From NCBI RefSeq assembly GCF_000720325.1, contig NZ_JOJM01000041.1, positions 7,392 through 71,391 of the forward strand: DNA of 64,000 nt, read 5' to 3'. Below the pieces are notes generated by a model. It had not been told where the DNA came from and ran no database searches. It was given only the letters and a program-made list of their open reading frames with translations. This document shows, piece after piece, positions 28,917 through 41,222 of this stretch. Made by a program: the position numbers and the translations under genes. The stretch comes from Streptomyces sp. NRRL B-1347 (GTDB lineage Bacteria > Actinomycetota > Actinomycetes > Streptomycetales > Streptomycetaceae). Positions within the stretch are counted from its first letter, which is position 1. The number at the start of each line of letters is the position of its first letter.

Positions 28917-29615
28917 GTGGAATCCCTGGAAAACAGCGCTGCCGCAGGCACCGTGATCGTCGCCATCGACGGGCCGTCCGGCACGGGCAAGTCCAGCACG
29001 TCCAAGGCCGTCGCCGCACAGCTCGGCCTGAGCTACCTGGACACCGGCGCCCAGTACCGGGCGATCACGTGGTGGATGGTGAACAACGGCATCGACCTCA
29101 CCGACCCTGGTGCGATCGCCGCCGCGGCCGGCAAGCCCGAGATCGTCTCCGGCACGGACCCGGCCGCCCCGACGATCACGGTCGACGGCACGGACGTGGC
29201 GGGCCCGATCCGCACGCAGGAGGTCACCTCCAAGGTCAGCGCCGTCAGCGCCGTCCCCGACGTGCGCACCCGGATCACCGAGCTGCAGCGCTCCATCGCC
29301 CTCGGCGCGGAGAAGGGCATCGTCGTCGAGGGCCGGGACATCGGCACCACGGTCCTGCCCGACGCCGACCTGAAGATCTTCCTCACGGCGTCCCCCGAGG
29401 CCCGTGCCGCCCGCCGCTCCGGCGAGCTCAAGGGCGCCGACGTGAACGCCACGCGCGAGGCCCTCATCAAGCGCGACGCCGCCGACTCCAGCCGCAAGAC
29501 GTCGCCGCTCGCCAAGGCCGACGACGCCGTCGAGGTCGACACCACCGAGCTCTCGCTCCAGCAGGTCATCGAGTGCGTCGTCACCCTCGTTGAGGAGAAG
29601 CGGGCCGGGAAGTGA
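28917..29615 (+). CDS. cmk: Cytidylate kinase
   Basis: A 232-residue (d)CMP kinase. The P-loop is [20 protein letters not shown], the substrate motif [18 protein letters not shown], and the conserved [20 protein letters not shown] and [16 protein letters not shown] follow. GTG at 28917 gives the normal family length; an AAAGG element lies ~13 nt upstream. The stop overlaps the next start by 4 nt (GTGA). The cmk-acyltransferase-der order is conserved in actinobacteria. Confidence 0.95.
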   Translation: MESLENSAAAGTVIVAIDGPSGTGKSSTSKAVAAQLGLSYLDTGAQYRAITWWMVNNGIDLTDPGAIAAAAGKPEIVSGTDPAAPTITVDGTDVAGPIRTQEVTSKVSAVSAVPDVRTRITELQRSIALGAEKGIVVEGRDIGTTVLPDADLKIFLTASPEARAARRSGELKGADVNATREALIKRDAADSSRKTSPLAKADDAVEVDTTELSLQQVIECVVTLVEEKRAGK

Positions 29616-30259
29616 CCTCCGGGACGGCCGAGCGCGGGGCCGAGGTCGGGCGGCGCATCGGCGTCGGTCTGATGTACGGCCTGTGGAAGCCTCGCGTGCT
29701 CGGCGCCTGGCGGGTGCCGGCGAGCGGCCCGGTCATCCTGGCCGTCAACCACTCGCACAACGTCGACGGCCCGATGGTCATGGGCGTGGCGCCCCGGCCG
29801 ACGCACTTCCTGATCAAGAAGGAGGCGTTCGTCGGCCCGCTCGGCAGGTTCCTCGGCGCCATCGGCCAGATCCAGGTCGACCGCTCGACGGCCGACCGGA
29901 CGGCGATCACCGACGCCCTCGGCGTCCTGGCGCAGGGCGGCGTCCTCGGGATCTTCCCCGAGGGCACCCGGGGCGACGGCGACTTCGCCTCGCTGCGCGC
30001 GGGGCTCGCGTACTTCGCGGTGCGCTCGGGGGCGCCGATCGTGCCGGTCGCCGTCCTCGGCAGCACGGAGCGCGGCGGCCGCCTGATACGGCAGCTGCCG
30101 CCGCTGCGCAGCCGCGTCGACGTCGTCTTCGGGGACCCCTTCGAGGCGGGCGACGGCAGCGGGCGGCGCACGCGCAAGGCGCTGGACGAGGCGACCGTGC
30201 GCATCCAGGAGCAGCTGACCGCCCACCTGGAAAACGCCAGGCGCCTGACCGGGCGCTGA
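29612..30259 (+). CDS. PlsC-type 1-acyl-glycerol-3-phosphate acyltransferase
   Basis: A 215-residue acyltransferase. Motif I is [15 protein letters not shown] (H-x4-D), motif II around [20 protein letters not shown], motif [23 protein letters not shown] and motif [18 protein letters not shown]. It probably acylates lysophosphatidic acid at the membrane in phospholipid synthesis. It is coupled to cmk by a GTGA overlap and followed 74 bp later by der. Confidence 0.92.
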   Translation: MTSGTAERGAEVGRRIGVGLMYGLWKPRVLGAWRVPASGPVILAVNHSHNVDGPMVMGVAPRPTHFLIKKEAFVGPLGRFLGAIGQIQVDRSTADRTAITDALGVLAQGGVLGIFPEGTRGDGDFASLRAGLAYFAVRSGAPIVPVAVLGSTERGGRLIRQLPPLRSRVDVVFGDPFEAGDGSGRRTRKALDEATVRIQEQLTAHLENARRLTGR

Positions 30260-30333
30260 GTAAGACTTTCAGTAGTGACCCGCCGTACGGAGGGGTCACC
30301 GATCACCACGATGAACGACGAGGTACGGACTTC

Positions 30334-31830
30334 ATGAACGACCAGATCCAGCCCGAGGGCGAGCCGACGGCACACGTCGAGCACGACCATGGGGCGCTTG
30401 GCGACGCCGAGTACGCGGAGTTCATGGAGCTCGCCGCCGTAGAGGGCTTCGACGTCGAGGACGTCGAGGGCGCCATCGAGGCGGCCGGGCACGGCCCGCT
30501 CCCGGTCCTCGCCGTCGTCGGCCGGCCGAACGTCGGCAAGTCGACGCTCGTGAACCGCATCATCGGCCGCCGCGAGGCCGTCGTCGAGGACAAGCCGGGC
30601 GTGACCCGCGACCGCGTCACCTACGAGGCCGAGTGGGCGGGCCGCCGCTTCAAGGTCGTCGACACCGGCGGCTGGGAGCAGGACGTCCTCGGCATCGACG
30701 CGTCGGTGGCCGCACAGGCCGAGTACGCGATCGAGACCGCCGACGCCGTCGTGTTCGTCGTCGACTCCACGGTCGGCGTCACCGACACCGACGAGGCCGT
30801 CGTCCGGCTGCTTCGCAAGGCCAAGAAGCCCGTGGTGCTCTGCGCCAACAAGGTCGACGGCCAGAGCGGCGAGGCCGACGCCACCGCCCTGTGGTCCCTC
30901 GGCATCGGCGAGCCGCACCCGGTCTCCTCGCTGCACGGCCGCGGCACCGGCGACATGCTCGACGCGGTCCTGGACGTGCTGCCCGAGGCGCCCGCGCAGA
31001 CCTTCGGCACGGCCGTCGGCGGCCCGCGCCGCATCGCGCTCATCGGCCGTCCGAACGTGGGCAAGTCCTCCCTCCTGAACAAGGTGGCGAACGAGGAGCG
31101 CGTCGTCGTCAACGAGCTCGCGGGCACCACCCGCGACCCGGTCGACGAGCTCATCGAGCTGGGCGGCGTCACCTGGAAGTTCGTTGACACGGCGGGCATC
31201 CGCAAGCGCGTCCACCTCCAGCAGGGCGCCGACTACTACGCCTCGCTGCGCACGGCGGCCGCCGTGGAGAAGGCGGAGGTCGCGGTCATCCTGATCGACG
31301 CCAGCGAGTCCATCAGCATCCAGGACCAGCGCATCGTCACGATGGCGGTGGAGGCGGGCCGCGCGGTCGTCCTCGCGTACAACAAGTGGGACACCCTCGA
31401 CGAGGAGCGCCGCTACTACCTGGAGCGGGAGATCGAGACGGAGCTCGCGCAGGTCGCGTGGGCGCCGCGGGTGAACGTGTCGGCGCGCACGGGGCGGCAC
31501 ATGGAGAAGCTCGTCCCCGCGATCGAGACGGCCATCGCGGGCTGGGAGACGCGCGTCCCGACGGGCCGTCTGAACGCGTTCCTCGGCGAGCTGGTCGCCG
31601 CCCACCCGCACCCGGTCCGGGGCGGCAAGCAGCCGCGCATCCTCTTCGGCACCCAGGCGGGCACCAAGCCGCCGCGGTTCGTCCTGTTCGCCTCGGGCTT
31701 CATCGAGCACGGCTACCGCCGCTTCGTGGAGCGCAGGCTGCGCGAGGAGTTCGGCTTCGAGGGCACGCCGATCCACATCTCGGTGCGGGTGCGCGAGAAG
31801 CGCGGCCAGAAGGCCCAGAAGAAGAAGTAG
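30334..31830 (+). CDS. der: GTPase Der (EngA), ribosome assembly
   Basis: A 498-residue double GTPase. An acidic ~50-residue extension ([20 protein letters not shown]) precedes G domain 1 ([26 protein letters not shown]). G domain 2 has [40 protein letters not shown] and NKWD. The C-terminal KH-like domain ends in a basic tail ([12 protein letters not shown]). Der is needed for 50S subunit maturation. ATG at 30334 is preceded by GACGAGGT at good spacing. A 25-bp perfect terminator hairpin follows at once. Confidence 0.96.
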   Translation: MNDQIQPEGEPTAHVEHDHGALGDAEYAEFMELAAVEGFDVEDVEGAIEAAGHGPLPVLAVVGRPNVGKSTLVNRIIGRREAVVEDKPGVTRDRVTYEAEWAGRRFKVVDTGGWEQDVLGIDASVAAQAEYAIETADAVVFVVDSTVGVTDTDEAVVRLLRKAKKPVVLCANKVDGQSGEADATALWSLGIGEPHPVSSLHGRGTGDMLDAVLDVLPEAPAQTFGTAVGGPRRIALIGRPNVGKSSLLNKVANEERVVVNELAGTTRDPVDELIELGGVTWKFVDTAGIRKRVHLQQGADYYASLRTAAAVEKAEVAVILIDASESISIQDQRIVTMAVEAGRAVVLAYNKWDTLDEERRYYLEREIETELAQVAWAPRVNVSARTGRHMEKLVPAIETAIAGWETRVPTGRLNAFLGELVAAHPHPVRGGKQPRILFGTQAGTKPPRFVLFASGFIEHGYRRFVERRLREEFGFEGTPIHISVRVREKRGQKAQKKK

Positions 31831-31860
31831 CCGCAGCAGAAGGAGCCGCGGCGCCGCGGT

Positions 31861-31912
31861 CCGTATGCCGATGCCCGGCCCTCCGCACGGAGGGCCGGGC
31901 ATCGGCATACGG
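31861..31912. terminator. 25-bp perfect terminator hairpin after der
   Basis: Bases 31861-31885 are perfectly complementary to 31888-31912, leaving a 2-nt centre (CA). The stem begins CCGTATGCCGATGCCCGG. It lies between der and the convergent 31926 gene and can act on both strands. Confidence 0.9.
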
Positions 31913-31925
31913 GAGGGGCGGGTGG

Positions 31926-32330
31926 TCAGCCCCGGCGCGGGCCCGGGGGGAGGGCGGCCGGGAAGAGGTGGCCGTAGCTGTGGTGGTCGACCTGGGTGGG
32001 CTGGCCGTAGCGGGCCACGTTGAAGGCGTTGTGCCGGGGGTCGTGCCGCGGATCGTGGCGCGGATCGTGCCGGGGGGTGTGGCGCGGGTCGTGCCGTACG
32101 GCGCCGTAGGGCGCGGGGTTGCCGTACGGCCCGGGGCCGAAGCCGGTGAACCTCAGCTCTTCCTCGCCGGTCCTGTCGCCGGGCAGGGCCCGGAACGCCC
32201 TGAGGTACTCGGAGTACAGGGCGTCGTAGATCGGCGTGGCCGAGAAGGCGCCCGTGGTGTCCTGCGCGGTGCGCATGGACGGGATGGGGCCGGCGTACGG
32301 CCGGTGGTGTGTGGCGTCGTATACGTGCAC
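31926..32330 (-). CDS. Hypothetical protein with His/Arg/Asp/Pro tetrapeptide repeats
   Basis: A 134-residue protein of unknown function. The N-terminal half (VYDATHHRPYAGPIPSMRTA, FSATPIYDALYSEYLRAFRA) looks ordered and conserved. The middle carries five near-identical RH[D/T]P units (about 32035-32100), and the protein ends in a His/Tyr-rich segment (QVDHHSYGHLF). The repeated His could bind metal, or the segment may simply be a 12-bp DNA repeat expansion. GTG at 32330 (VHVYDATHH) is the likely start. It lies convergent to der behind the shared terminator. Confidence 0.65.
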   Translation of the reverse strand: MHVYDATHHRPYAGPIPSMRTAQDTTGAFSATPIYDALYSEYLRAFRALPGDRTGEEELRFTGFGPGPYGNPAPYGAVRHDPRHTPRHDPRHDPRHDPRHNAFNVARYGQPTQVDHHSYGHLFPAALPPGPRRG

Positions 32331-32389
32331 GTCTGAGCCAACGACCTGGGGGGTTCCCGGGATGCGGGGCCCGGGCCCCCAATGTGGCC

Positions 32390-33181
32390 TCAGGTGCCCG
32401 CGAGCGGCATCGCGCACGCGACCAGCTGGCCCCGGGAGGCCGCGCGGTCGAGCGCGCCGCGCAGCAGGTCCTCGCGGGGCTGGCGGCCGACGGTGCCCGA
32501 CGGGGTCGCGTACAGCAGGACCGACTGGAGCTTGTTGGCCGCCGCGCGCCAGCCGTCGGTGACCTGGAGCGGCTGGTGGGCCTGCCACCAGGCGACCGGG
32601 GAGCCGCCGCTCGTGCCGGGCTGGAGGATGGCGTGCAGCTGGCCCACGGCGAGCAGCACCGACCAGCCGTGCAGCGTCGGGGGCACGCCCGCGAGCGAGG
32701 TCACGGGCATGAAGCCGTGCTCGATCAGGAGCGGCAGGAAGTCGTCGCCGCCGCCGGGCGCCGCGCCCGGGCGGGCGATGGGTCCGGTCGGCTCGACGAC
32801 GAGCGCGGGGTGCAGCTCGCCCTCGATGAGGACGAGGCCGCTGGTGACGCCGAGCACGGCCTGTTCGGGGGCGGTGTCGGCGGGGCGCTGCGACGGCACG
32901 GTGTCCTCGCCGGTGATGGACCGGACGGCGCCCTGGAGCTGCTCCTCGGAGACCTCGACGATCTGGGACGGCAGACAGGAGGCGTGGGCGAAGGCGAGCA
33001 CGGCCGTCTCGTCGCCGACGAACAGGACCGTGCTGGTGCGCTCGCGCTCGGAGTCGCCCGGGGTGCGGCAGGACGTGCAGTCGTAGGCGCCCGGGGCGTT
33101 CTCCCCGGCGAGCAGGCGGTCGGCTTCTTCGTCGCCGATCTCGGCGCGTACCTCGTCGCTGAGGTCGAGCATGCGCGGCAC
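32390..33181 (-). CDS. Conserved hypothetical protein with N-terminal CxxC motif
   Basis: A 263-residue cytoplasmic protein I cannot assign. It starts PRMLDLSDEVRAEIGDEEAD, has a CTSC pair at about residues 34-37 and another Cys in FAHASCLPSQIVEV, and a middle region with SGLVLIEGELHPALVVEPTG. The C-terminal part (GWSVLLAVGQLHAILQPG) has several hydrophobic beta strands. No signal peptide. GTG at 33181 has a good GAGGAG ribosome site 5 nt upstream on the minus strand. It is transcribed away from the rpf gene. Confidence 0.72.
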   Translation of the reverse strand: MPRMLDLSDEVRAEIGDEEADRLLAGENAPGAYDCTSCRTPGDSERERTSTVLFVGDETAVLAFAHASCLPSQIVEVSEEQLQGAVRSITGEDTVPSQRPADTAPEQAVLGVTSGLVLIEGELHPALVVEPTGPIARPGAAPGGGDDFLPLLIEHGFMPVTSLAGVPPTLHGWSVLLAVGQLHAILQPGTSGGSPVAWWQAHQPLQVTDGWRAAANKLQSVLLYATPSGTVGRQPREDLLRGALDRAASRGQLVACAMPLAGT

Positions 33182-33497
33182 GGTGACTCCTCGGAATCGA
33201 TGCGTGGGGTGTCCGGGTGGTGCCCGGCTCATAAAGGAGACAACGGGCGATCAGTGGCCCAAGTCACGCACGAGAGGCGCGGAATTGAACTATCGGAAGC
33301 GGAGGGTGAGTTGACGGACGGAATTCGTCACTCCGCGCCAACACCTGTCACGTGCACGGAAGTTGGGCCGGTGAGGTGAGTCACAGATCGCCGGGCCGAA
33401 GGGTGGCTAAATGTCCATATACGGGAATGAAACGGGTGTCCGAAAGTCGACGATACTCCAGGTAACAGGCAACTGGCCTGGAATGACGGGGAGTCGG

Positions 33498-34362
<865 letters not shown>

Positions 34363-34399
34363 CGGCCCGGCCGTCCCTTCCGGCCGCGGCCGGAACCCA

Positions 34400-34441
34400 C
34401 GCGCGGCCCCGCCCCGTCGGCTGACCGGGTGGGGCCGCGCG
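34400..34441 (+). terminator. Terminator hairpin between the two rpf-like genes
   Basis: CGCGCGGCCCC (34400-34410) pairs perfectly with GGGGCCGCGCG (34431-34441). The stem extends inward by three more G-C pairs and one G-U pair. Confidence 0.7.
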
Positions 34442-34482
34442 CGCGGCGGCGCGGCACGACGGGCCCCCGCGCGGGACCTGCG

Positions 34483-35796
<1,314 letters not shown>

Positions 35797-35800
<4 letters not shown>

Positions 35801-38478
35801 GGCGCCCCGCCGGCGAGCACCTCGTCCGCCGGGCCCGACGCGACGATCCGGCCCGCCGTCAGCACGTGCACCGTGTCGGCGAGGCCCGCGACCAGGTCCA
35901 GGTCGTGCTCGACCACGAGGAGCGCGGTGCCGTCGGCGGCCAGGGCGCGCAGGATCCGGGCGAGCGCGGCCACCTCGCCGGTGTCCAGGCCCGCGGCGGG
36001 CTCGTCCAGGAGCAGCACGTGCGGGTCGCCCGCGAGCGCGCGGGCCAGCTCGACGCGGCGCAGCGTGCCCGTCGGCAGGCCTGCGGCCGGGAGGTCGCGC
36101 ACGGACGTGAGGCCGAACAGGCGCAGCGCCCGGTCGAGCGCCGCCGCGTCGCGGACCCGGCCCTGCTCGGCGCCCACGCGGACGTTCTCGGCGACGGTCA
36201 GCGTCGGGAAGACCGCCAGCTGCTGGAACGTACGGGCCACGCCCGCGCGCGTGCGGGCGTGCGCGGCGAGCCGCGTGATGTCCCGCCCCCCGAAGGCCAC
36301 CCGCCCCCGATCGGGCCGCACCGTCCCGGCAAGACAGTGGAACAGACTGCTCTTCCCGGCCCCATTGGGCCCGACGACAGCGGTCACACGCCCCGGCACG
36401 ACGCTGAGCGACACCCCGCGCAACACGGTGAATCCACGGTAGGAGAGAAAGAGCCCGTCGGCGACGAGGGCCGGGGCGGCGTCCCCTCTGTGGGCAATCG
36501 TCCCGCAGGGCGAGTGGGGCGTCCCCTGTTCGAGCGGAGCCGAGAGCTGGGGGAGGGGTGGGCACGGCGCCTGGTGCCCAGCACTGTCATCGAGGGCCGG
36601 AGCCGGAGCCGGAGCCGGAGTCAGGGCCGGGCCCGGGACAAGCGCGCCTCGCACCCGCACCCCCCGCGGCGTGAGCCGAGGCCGCCGCCGAAGCCGCCGC
36701 GTGGCCGCGCGCAGCGCCTCGTAAGGACCCCCGGGAAAGCGCCCGACCAGTATGGCCAGCACCCCGACGACCGCGGCCGCGACCCCGCCACGGGCCCCCG
36801 CGTCGAGGCCCACCAGCAGCGCCGCCGCGACGAGCGCCCCGAGCAGACTGTCCGCCCCGAGCACGACCACCGCCGCGAACCACAGCAGACCCCGCACCGG
36901 GTCGTACGCCGCGGGGTCGAAGGCCCGCAGGCCCATGCCGAGCATCCCGCCCCCCAGGGCGGCGAGCGCCGCGCCGGTCACGAACGCCGCGAGCTTCAGG
37001 GCGCGCACCGCGACCCCGGCGGCCGCCGCCCCCGCCTCGTGGTCCCGCATCGCCGCGAGCGCCCGCCCCGTGCGGCCGCGCCGCAGCGCCGCGACGAGCA
37101 CAAGGGCGCCGCCGAGCAGGGCCAGTTCCAGCAGGTAGTACGCGCGGTCACCGGCGAAGCCCGCGGGCCGCTCCAGGGTGAGGCCCGACGTCGCGTACGG
37201 CTGCGCGAACACGAAGCGGCTGACGCCGACGCCGACCGCCAGGGTCGCGAGGGCGAGGGCCAGGCCGTGTCTGCTGATGGCGGGCCAGCCGGTGAGCAGC
37301 CCGAGCGGCGCGACGAGCAGCACGGCGACCGCGAGGGCGGGCAGCGCGGGCAGCTCGGGCAGGCCGGGGAAGCGGCCGTTGGTGAGCAGCGCGGTGAACA
37401 GCGCGCCCAGGCCCGCGTACGCCGCCTGGCCCAGGGAGATCTGGCCGCCCCTGCCGGTGACGACGACGAGCGAGAGCAGGATGACGCCGAGGGCGGGGAC
37501 CTGCACGGACGTGGTGAGGTCCGAGCCCGCGAAGCCGAGCGGGAGCAGGAAGAGGACCACGGCCACTATCCAGGCGCCGGGCGGGGTGGGGACGCGGGCG
37601 GTGGCCGTGCGGGGCAGCGCGTCCCCGGTGCCCACGCCGGGCAGGACGAGCGCGGCGACGAGCAGGGCCACCACGAAGAGGTTCGCGCCCACCGCCTGGA
37701 GCAGGGGCTCGCCCCAGCCGGAGGGGTGCAGACGCGTCAGCTGGCTCTGCGCGACGCCGATGCCGAGCGCCACCACGACGGCCACCGGGAGGTTCCGCAT
37801 CCGGGCCGCCACGGCGACGGCCATCACCTCCATGACGAGCAGGGGCATGCCGTACGGGTCGAGGCGGACGTAGGGGGCGAGGAGCACGCCGGTCAGGCCC
37901 GCGGTGAACGAGCCGAAGGCCCAGCCCGCCGCGGCGACCCGGTCCGCGTCGATCCCGGCGAGCACCGCGAGGCGGCGGTCGTCGACCACCGCGCGCAGCT
38001 CCTCGCCGAAGCGGGTGAAGCGGGTGACCGCCCACACGGCGAGCACGAGCGCCACGGCCACCGCGAGCTGGCCCCAGGGGTCGGCCGATACGAGCGTCGG
38101 CGCGTCCGCCCGCGCGCCCTGCCCCCAGACCAGCGCGGCCCCGCCGACGAGCAGGATGAAGACGCCGATCGAGGCCACCAGGGTCTGTGCCGGGTCGCCT
38201 CCCAGGACGGCGAGCGGGCGGAACACGGCGCGCTCCAGGGCCAGGCCGACGGCGGGGGCGACCACGAGGAGCGTCACCGCCGCGGCGAGCGGGAGGGGCC
38301 AGCCCCACTCGACGGTGAGCTGGCGCAGTAGATAGGCGCAGACCATCGCGATGGCGCCGTGCGCGAAGTTGAGCACGCCGGTCGCGCGGTAGGTGACGAC
38401 GAGGCCGATGCCGGTGAGGGCGGCCGCGCTGCCGACGGAGAGCCCGGCCAGGGTGAGGTCGTAGCTCAGGGAGGCCAC
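35797..38478 (-). CDS. Fused LivH-LivM-LivG branched-chain amino-acid-type ABC transporter
   Basis: An 893-residue fusion of three usually separate subunits. Residues ~1-290 are the LivH permease (GLVVTYRATGVLNFAHGAIA, then RAVVDDRRLAVLAGIDADRV). Residues ~300-600 are the LivM permease (TGRGGQISLGQAAYAGLGAL, AMRDHEAGAAAAGV). A ~60-residue linker rich in Pro/Ala follows. Residues ~668-893 are the LivG ATPase with intact Walker A VVGPNGAGKSSLFHCLAG and Walker B VLLLDEPAAGLD. The signature region reads GLPTGTLRRVELARAL, less canonical than LSGGQ. The linker contains an interspersed-repeat-derived stretch (36490-36556). Its SBP is probably the gene at 39749 on the opposite strand. Confidence 0.92.
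36490..36556. repeat. Streptomyces intergenic-repeat element embedded in the LivM-LivG linker
   Basis: On the plus strand, TGGGCAATCGTCCCGCAGGG (36491-36510) and TTCGAGCGGAGCCGAGAGCT (36529-36548) flank a G/C-rich middle. From memory both are hallmarks of a repeat normally found between Streptomyces genes. Here it is read in frame (minus strand) as roughly residues 641-663 of the fused transporter. A GGAGCC hexamer array, read as Ala-Pro repeats, lies just beside it (36599-36621). Confidence 0.6.
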
Positions 38479-38482
38479 CGGG

Positions 38483-39031
38483 TCAGTCCTCCGCGGACTC
38501 TTGCGGGCGGGGCCCCGGCGGTGCGCAGATCGGGCACGGCGTCAGGCCGCCGGCCGCCGGGGCCGCGGCGTCGACGGCCACCGCCTCCGGCTTGCCCGCG
38601 ACCAGCGGGCAGTCCGCGCGGTGCCACAGCGTGCCGTCGGGCACGGCGCGCAGCTCGTCGCTCGTCGCCACCGGGTCCGTGACCCGTTCGGCCCCCGCGG
38701 CCGCCGGGTCCTGGCCCTCGACGGCCACGAGCAGGGCGTACAGCTCCTCGACGCGGGCCGCGGCGAGCGCGCCGCGGCCGTGGGCGAGGAGCACCGCGCC
38801 CGCCACGATCAGCGCGGCGCCGGGCACCGTGCAGGACGCGAGGTAGGGCAGCTGCCGCTCGGCGAAGCGCTCGCCGGAGATCCCGTACCAGCCGATGACG
38901 CACAGGACCGCGCCGGTCGCGAGCGCGGCGAAGGCCGCCCACAGCATCGGGTGCACCGCCCGCAGCCGGGCCGCGCGCGAGGCGGCCCGCGGCGCCGCGG
39001 GAGTGGTCCGGTCCGTCCTTGCCGCCCGCAT
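38483..39031 (-). CDS. Two-helix membrane protein with C-terminal Cys/His motif
   Basis: A 182-residue protein of unknown function. Two TM helices (MLWAAFAALATGAVLCVIGW and GAALIVAGAVLLAHGRGALA) are followed by a soluble C terminus. That tail contains DGTLWHRADCPLVAGKPEAV and LTPCPICAPPG, a Cys/His arrangement suggestive of a small metal- or haem-binding site. It ends 4 bp before the LivHMG fusion on the same strand, so it probably belongs to that operon. ATG at 39031 has a GGGGG element upstream. Confidence 0.72.
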   Translation of the reverse strand: MRAARTDRTTPAAPRAASRAARLRAVHPMLWAAFAALATGAVLCVIGWYGISGERFAERQLPYLASCTVPGAALIVAGAVLLAHGRGALAAARVEELYALLVAVEGQDPAAAGAERVTDPVATSDELRAVPDGTLWHRADCPLVAGKPEAVAVDAAAPAAGGLTPCPICAPPGPRPQESAED

Positions 39032-39184
39032 CGAGGCCCCCTGGGAGACGTCTGTTGGTCTTCCGGTCGCCGTACCGGCCTGGGTCTGTTCATGGAAGCC
39101 AATGGCTTGCACTATGCCTTCTGGAAGCTGACCCTGAAAGCACCGGGCGCTCTTCGCCCGGACCGACACCCGGTGGTGAGCCAG

Positions 39185-39745
39185 ATGGTTCTCTGGACAG
39201 GACCCAGGCGGGGGAGCGATCTTCGGCGGGGGCGGGTGCGGAGTCCCGTCCTCGCGGCCGCCGCGGTCCTGCTGTTCGTCCCGACCGTCGCGGCCTGCGG
39301 TGACGACAGCGGTGACGAGGGCGGAAGCCCGCCGCCGCAGCCCTCCGTGGAGACGACGAGCAAGGCCGGGGACGCCACCGAGCCCGCCGATCCGGCGGCC
39401 GCGGAGAAGGCGGTCCGCGCGAACTGGGAGAAGTTCTTCGATCCCGCGGTCTCCCTCAGGGACAAGGAGGCCGTCCTCGAGAACGGCGCCGAGATGCGTC
39501 AGGTCCTGCGCAGCTTCAGCGGGGACGAGCGCGGCAAGCAGGTCCGGGCGCGGGTCGCGAAGGTCGAGTTCACGTCGGCGAAGGACGCCGACGTGACGTA
39601 CGCGCTGACCTTGAAGGGCGCGACCGCGCTGCCGAGCGCGAGCGGCACGGCCGTCAACCAGGACGACACCTGGAAGGTGTCCGTCAAGACGCTGTGCGCG
39701 CTGGTGAAGCTGAGCGGCAACAAGTCGCCCGGCCCTGGCTGCTGA
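39185..39745 (+). CDS. Putative lipoprotein upstream of the Liv-type binding protein
   Basis: A protein of up to 186 residues with a lipoprotein signal (RSPVLAAAAVLLFVPTVAAC, lipobox ending in Cys), a Pro/Glu linker, and a domain beginning AVRANWEKFFDPAVSLRDKE that contains VEFTSAKDADVTYALTLKG. This resembles small extracytoplasmic low-complexity-anchored domains of unknown role. The start is uncertain: ATG at 39185 or GTG at 39236; the latter starts right at the signal peptide. It ends 3 bp before the binding-protein gene, so the two are cotranscribed and may share the transporter. Confidence 0.75.
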   Translation: MVLWTGPRRGSDLRRGRVRSPVLAAAAVLLFVPTVAACGDDSGDEGGSPPPQPSVETTSKAGDATEPADPAAAEKAVRANWEKFFDPAVSLRDKEAVLENGAEMRQVLRSFSGDERGKQVRARVAKVEFTSAKDADVTYALTLKGATALPSASGTAVNQDDTWKVSVKTLCALVKLSGNKSPGPGC

Positions 39746-39748
39746 GAG

Positions 39749-41059
39749 TTGGGCCGCCGACGGGCCCTCGTGGCCGTGCTCGCCGTGGCGGCGCTCCTGG
39801 GGAGCGCCGCCTGCGGCAGCCGGCTGCCGGAGAGCGACTTCGAGCGGCGCGCGCCGTCGGGCGGGGTGCCGCCCGACGGCGGCGGCCCGCCGGTGCGGGT
39901 CGGCGTCATCACGAGCGCCACCAGCCCCGTGGGCGGCTCCGCCTTCACCGGGCCGCGCGACGGCGCCAAGGCCTACTTCGAGCGCCTCAACGACCGCGGC
40001 GGGATCGCCGGACGCGAGGTCGAGGTGCACACCTGCGACGACGGCGGCAGCGGCGTCGGCAACAACGAGTGCGTGCACAAGCTGCTCGACGAGCAGAAGG
40101 TCGTCGCCCTGGTGGCCACCACCGTCCTGGACTACGCGGGCGCGCCCCGGGTGTCCGACGCGGGCGTGCCCGACGTCGGCGGCCAGCCGATCGGCTCCGC
40201 GTACGACACCTATCCGCACCTGTACGGGATCTACGGCAGCCTCGCGCCGCGCGCGGGGAAGCCGGGCTGGGGCGGCAAGCTGTACGGCGGCACCGAGGTC
40301 TACCGCTACTTCAAGCGCGAGCAGGGCGCCCGCACGGCCGCCGTGGTCTCCTACAACCAGGCCGCTTCGGCGGCGTACGCGCGCCTGGTGGAGCGCGGTC
40401 TTGAGGCCGAGGGCTACAAGGTCGTCACCGAGCAGGTCGACTTCGCGCTGCCGAACTTCCGCGCGGTCGCGGCCGACCTGAAGGACCAGGGCGCCGATCT
40501 GGTCTTCGACGCGATGGACACGCACGGCAACGCGCGCCTGTGCGCGGCCATGGACGACGTGGGCGCGAAGGTCACCGCGAAGGTCACGAACGTACAGAAC
40601 TGGTCAGCTGCCGTCGCCGACGACTACAAGGACGCGCCGCGCTGCCGCAACGCCCTGTGGGCCACCGGTTCCAGCCGCAACTACGAGGACACCGGCCACC
40701 CGGCCGTGCGGGCGTTCCGCGACGGCATGAAGAAGGCGGGCAAGGGGGCGGGATCGCTCTCGCAGTGGCAGCTGGAGGGCTGGGCCGCGGCCCTGTGGTT
40801 CACGGCCGCGGCCCGCTCCTGCGCGGCCTCCGGCGGGGACGTCACGCGCGCCTGCGTGGACCGCTTCATGAGCCGCGGCAAGCCCTACGACGCCGACGGG
40901 CTGCTCCTGCCGGTGACGTACGAGCGGCGGGCCGAGCCCCCGGGGAAGCGCCGGACGTGCGTGTCCGTGGCCCGCTGGAAGGACGATGAGGGCTGGGTCA
41001 CACAGGGCGAGATGAACGCCAACTGCTTCGACGTACCGCAGCTCTCCTACCAGCCATGA
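39749..41059 (+). CDS. Branched-chain amino-acid-type ABC substrate-binding lipoprotein
   Basis: A 436-residue periplasmic-binding-fold protein of the LivJ/receptor-ligand family. The signal ends in a lipobox (LGSAAC). The first lobe starts VRVGVITSATSPVGGSAFTG with DGAKAYFERLNDRGGIAGRE, the family signature. Cys pairs occur in HTCDDGG and NNECVHK. It is divergent from the LivHMG-LivF operon, and together they would form a complete importer; the ligand is unknown. Start is a TTG at 39749, which places the basic MGRRRALVAVLAVAALL at the N terminus. Confidence 0.9.
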   Translation: MGRRRALVAVLAVAALLGSAACGSRLPESDFERRAPSGGVPPDGGGPPVRVGVITSATSPVGGSAFTGPRDGAKAYFERLNDRGGIAGREVEVHTCDDGGSGVGNNECVHKLLDEQKVVALVATTVLDYAGAPRVSDAGVPDVGGQPIGSAYDTYPHLYGIYGSLAPRAGKPGWGGKLYGGTEVYRYFKREQGARTAAVVSYNQAASAAYARLVERGLEAEGYKVVTEQVDFALPNFRAVAADLKDQGADLVFDAMDTHGNARLCAAMDDVGAKVTAKVTNVQNWSAAVADDYKDAPRCRNALWATGSSRNYEDTGHPAVRAFRDGMKKAGKGAGSLSQWQLEGWAAALWFTAAARSCAASGGDVTRACVDRFMSRGKPYDADGLLLPVTYERRAEPPGKRRTCVSVARWKDDEGWVTQGEMNANCFDVPQLSYQP

Positions 41060-41222
41060 CCGGTGTACCACTCATGGAGTTCCCCGTTCCGCATTGCGAT
41101 CGCGCATCCGTTGAAGAACAAGGCGGGATCTCGACCCAACCCTTGGCCTGAGATTCCCGTCTAACCCCTCGGTAGGCGGACGAGACGGACTGTCCTCGGG
41201 TAAACGCGGAATACGGGTACGT

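Noticed and set aside
41100..41110. GCGATCGC octamer resembling the cyanobacterial HIP1 repeat
   Set aside because: A single occurrence in a high-GC genome is expected by chance.
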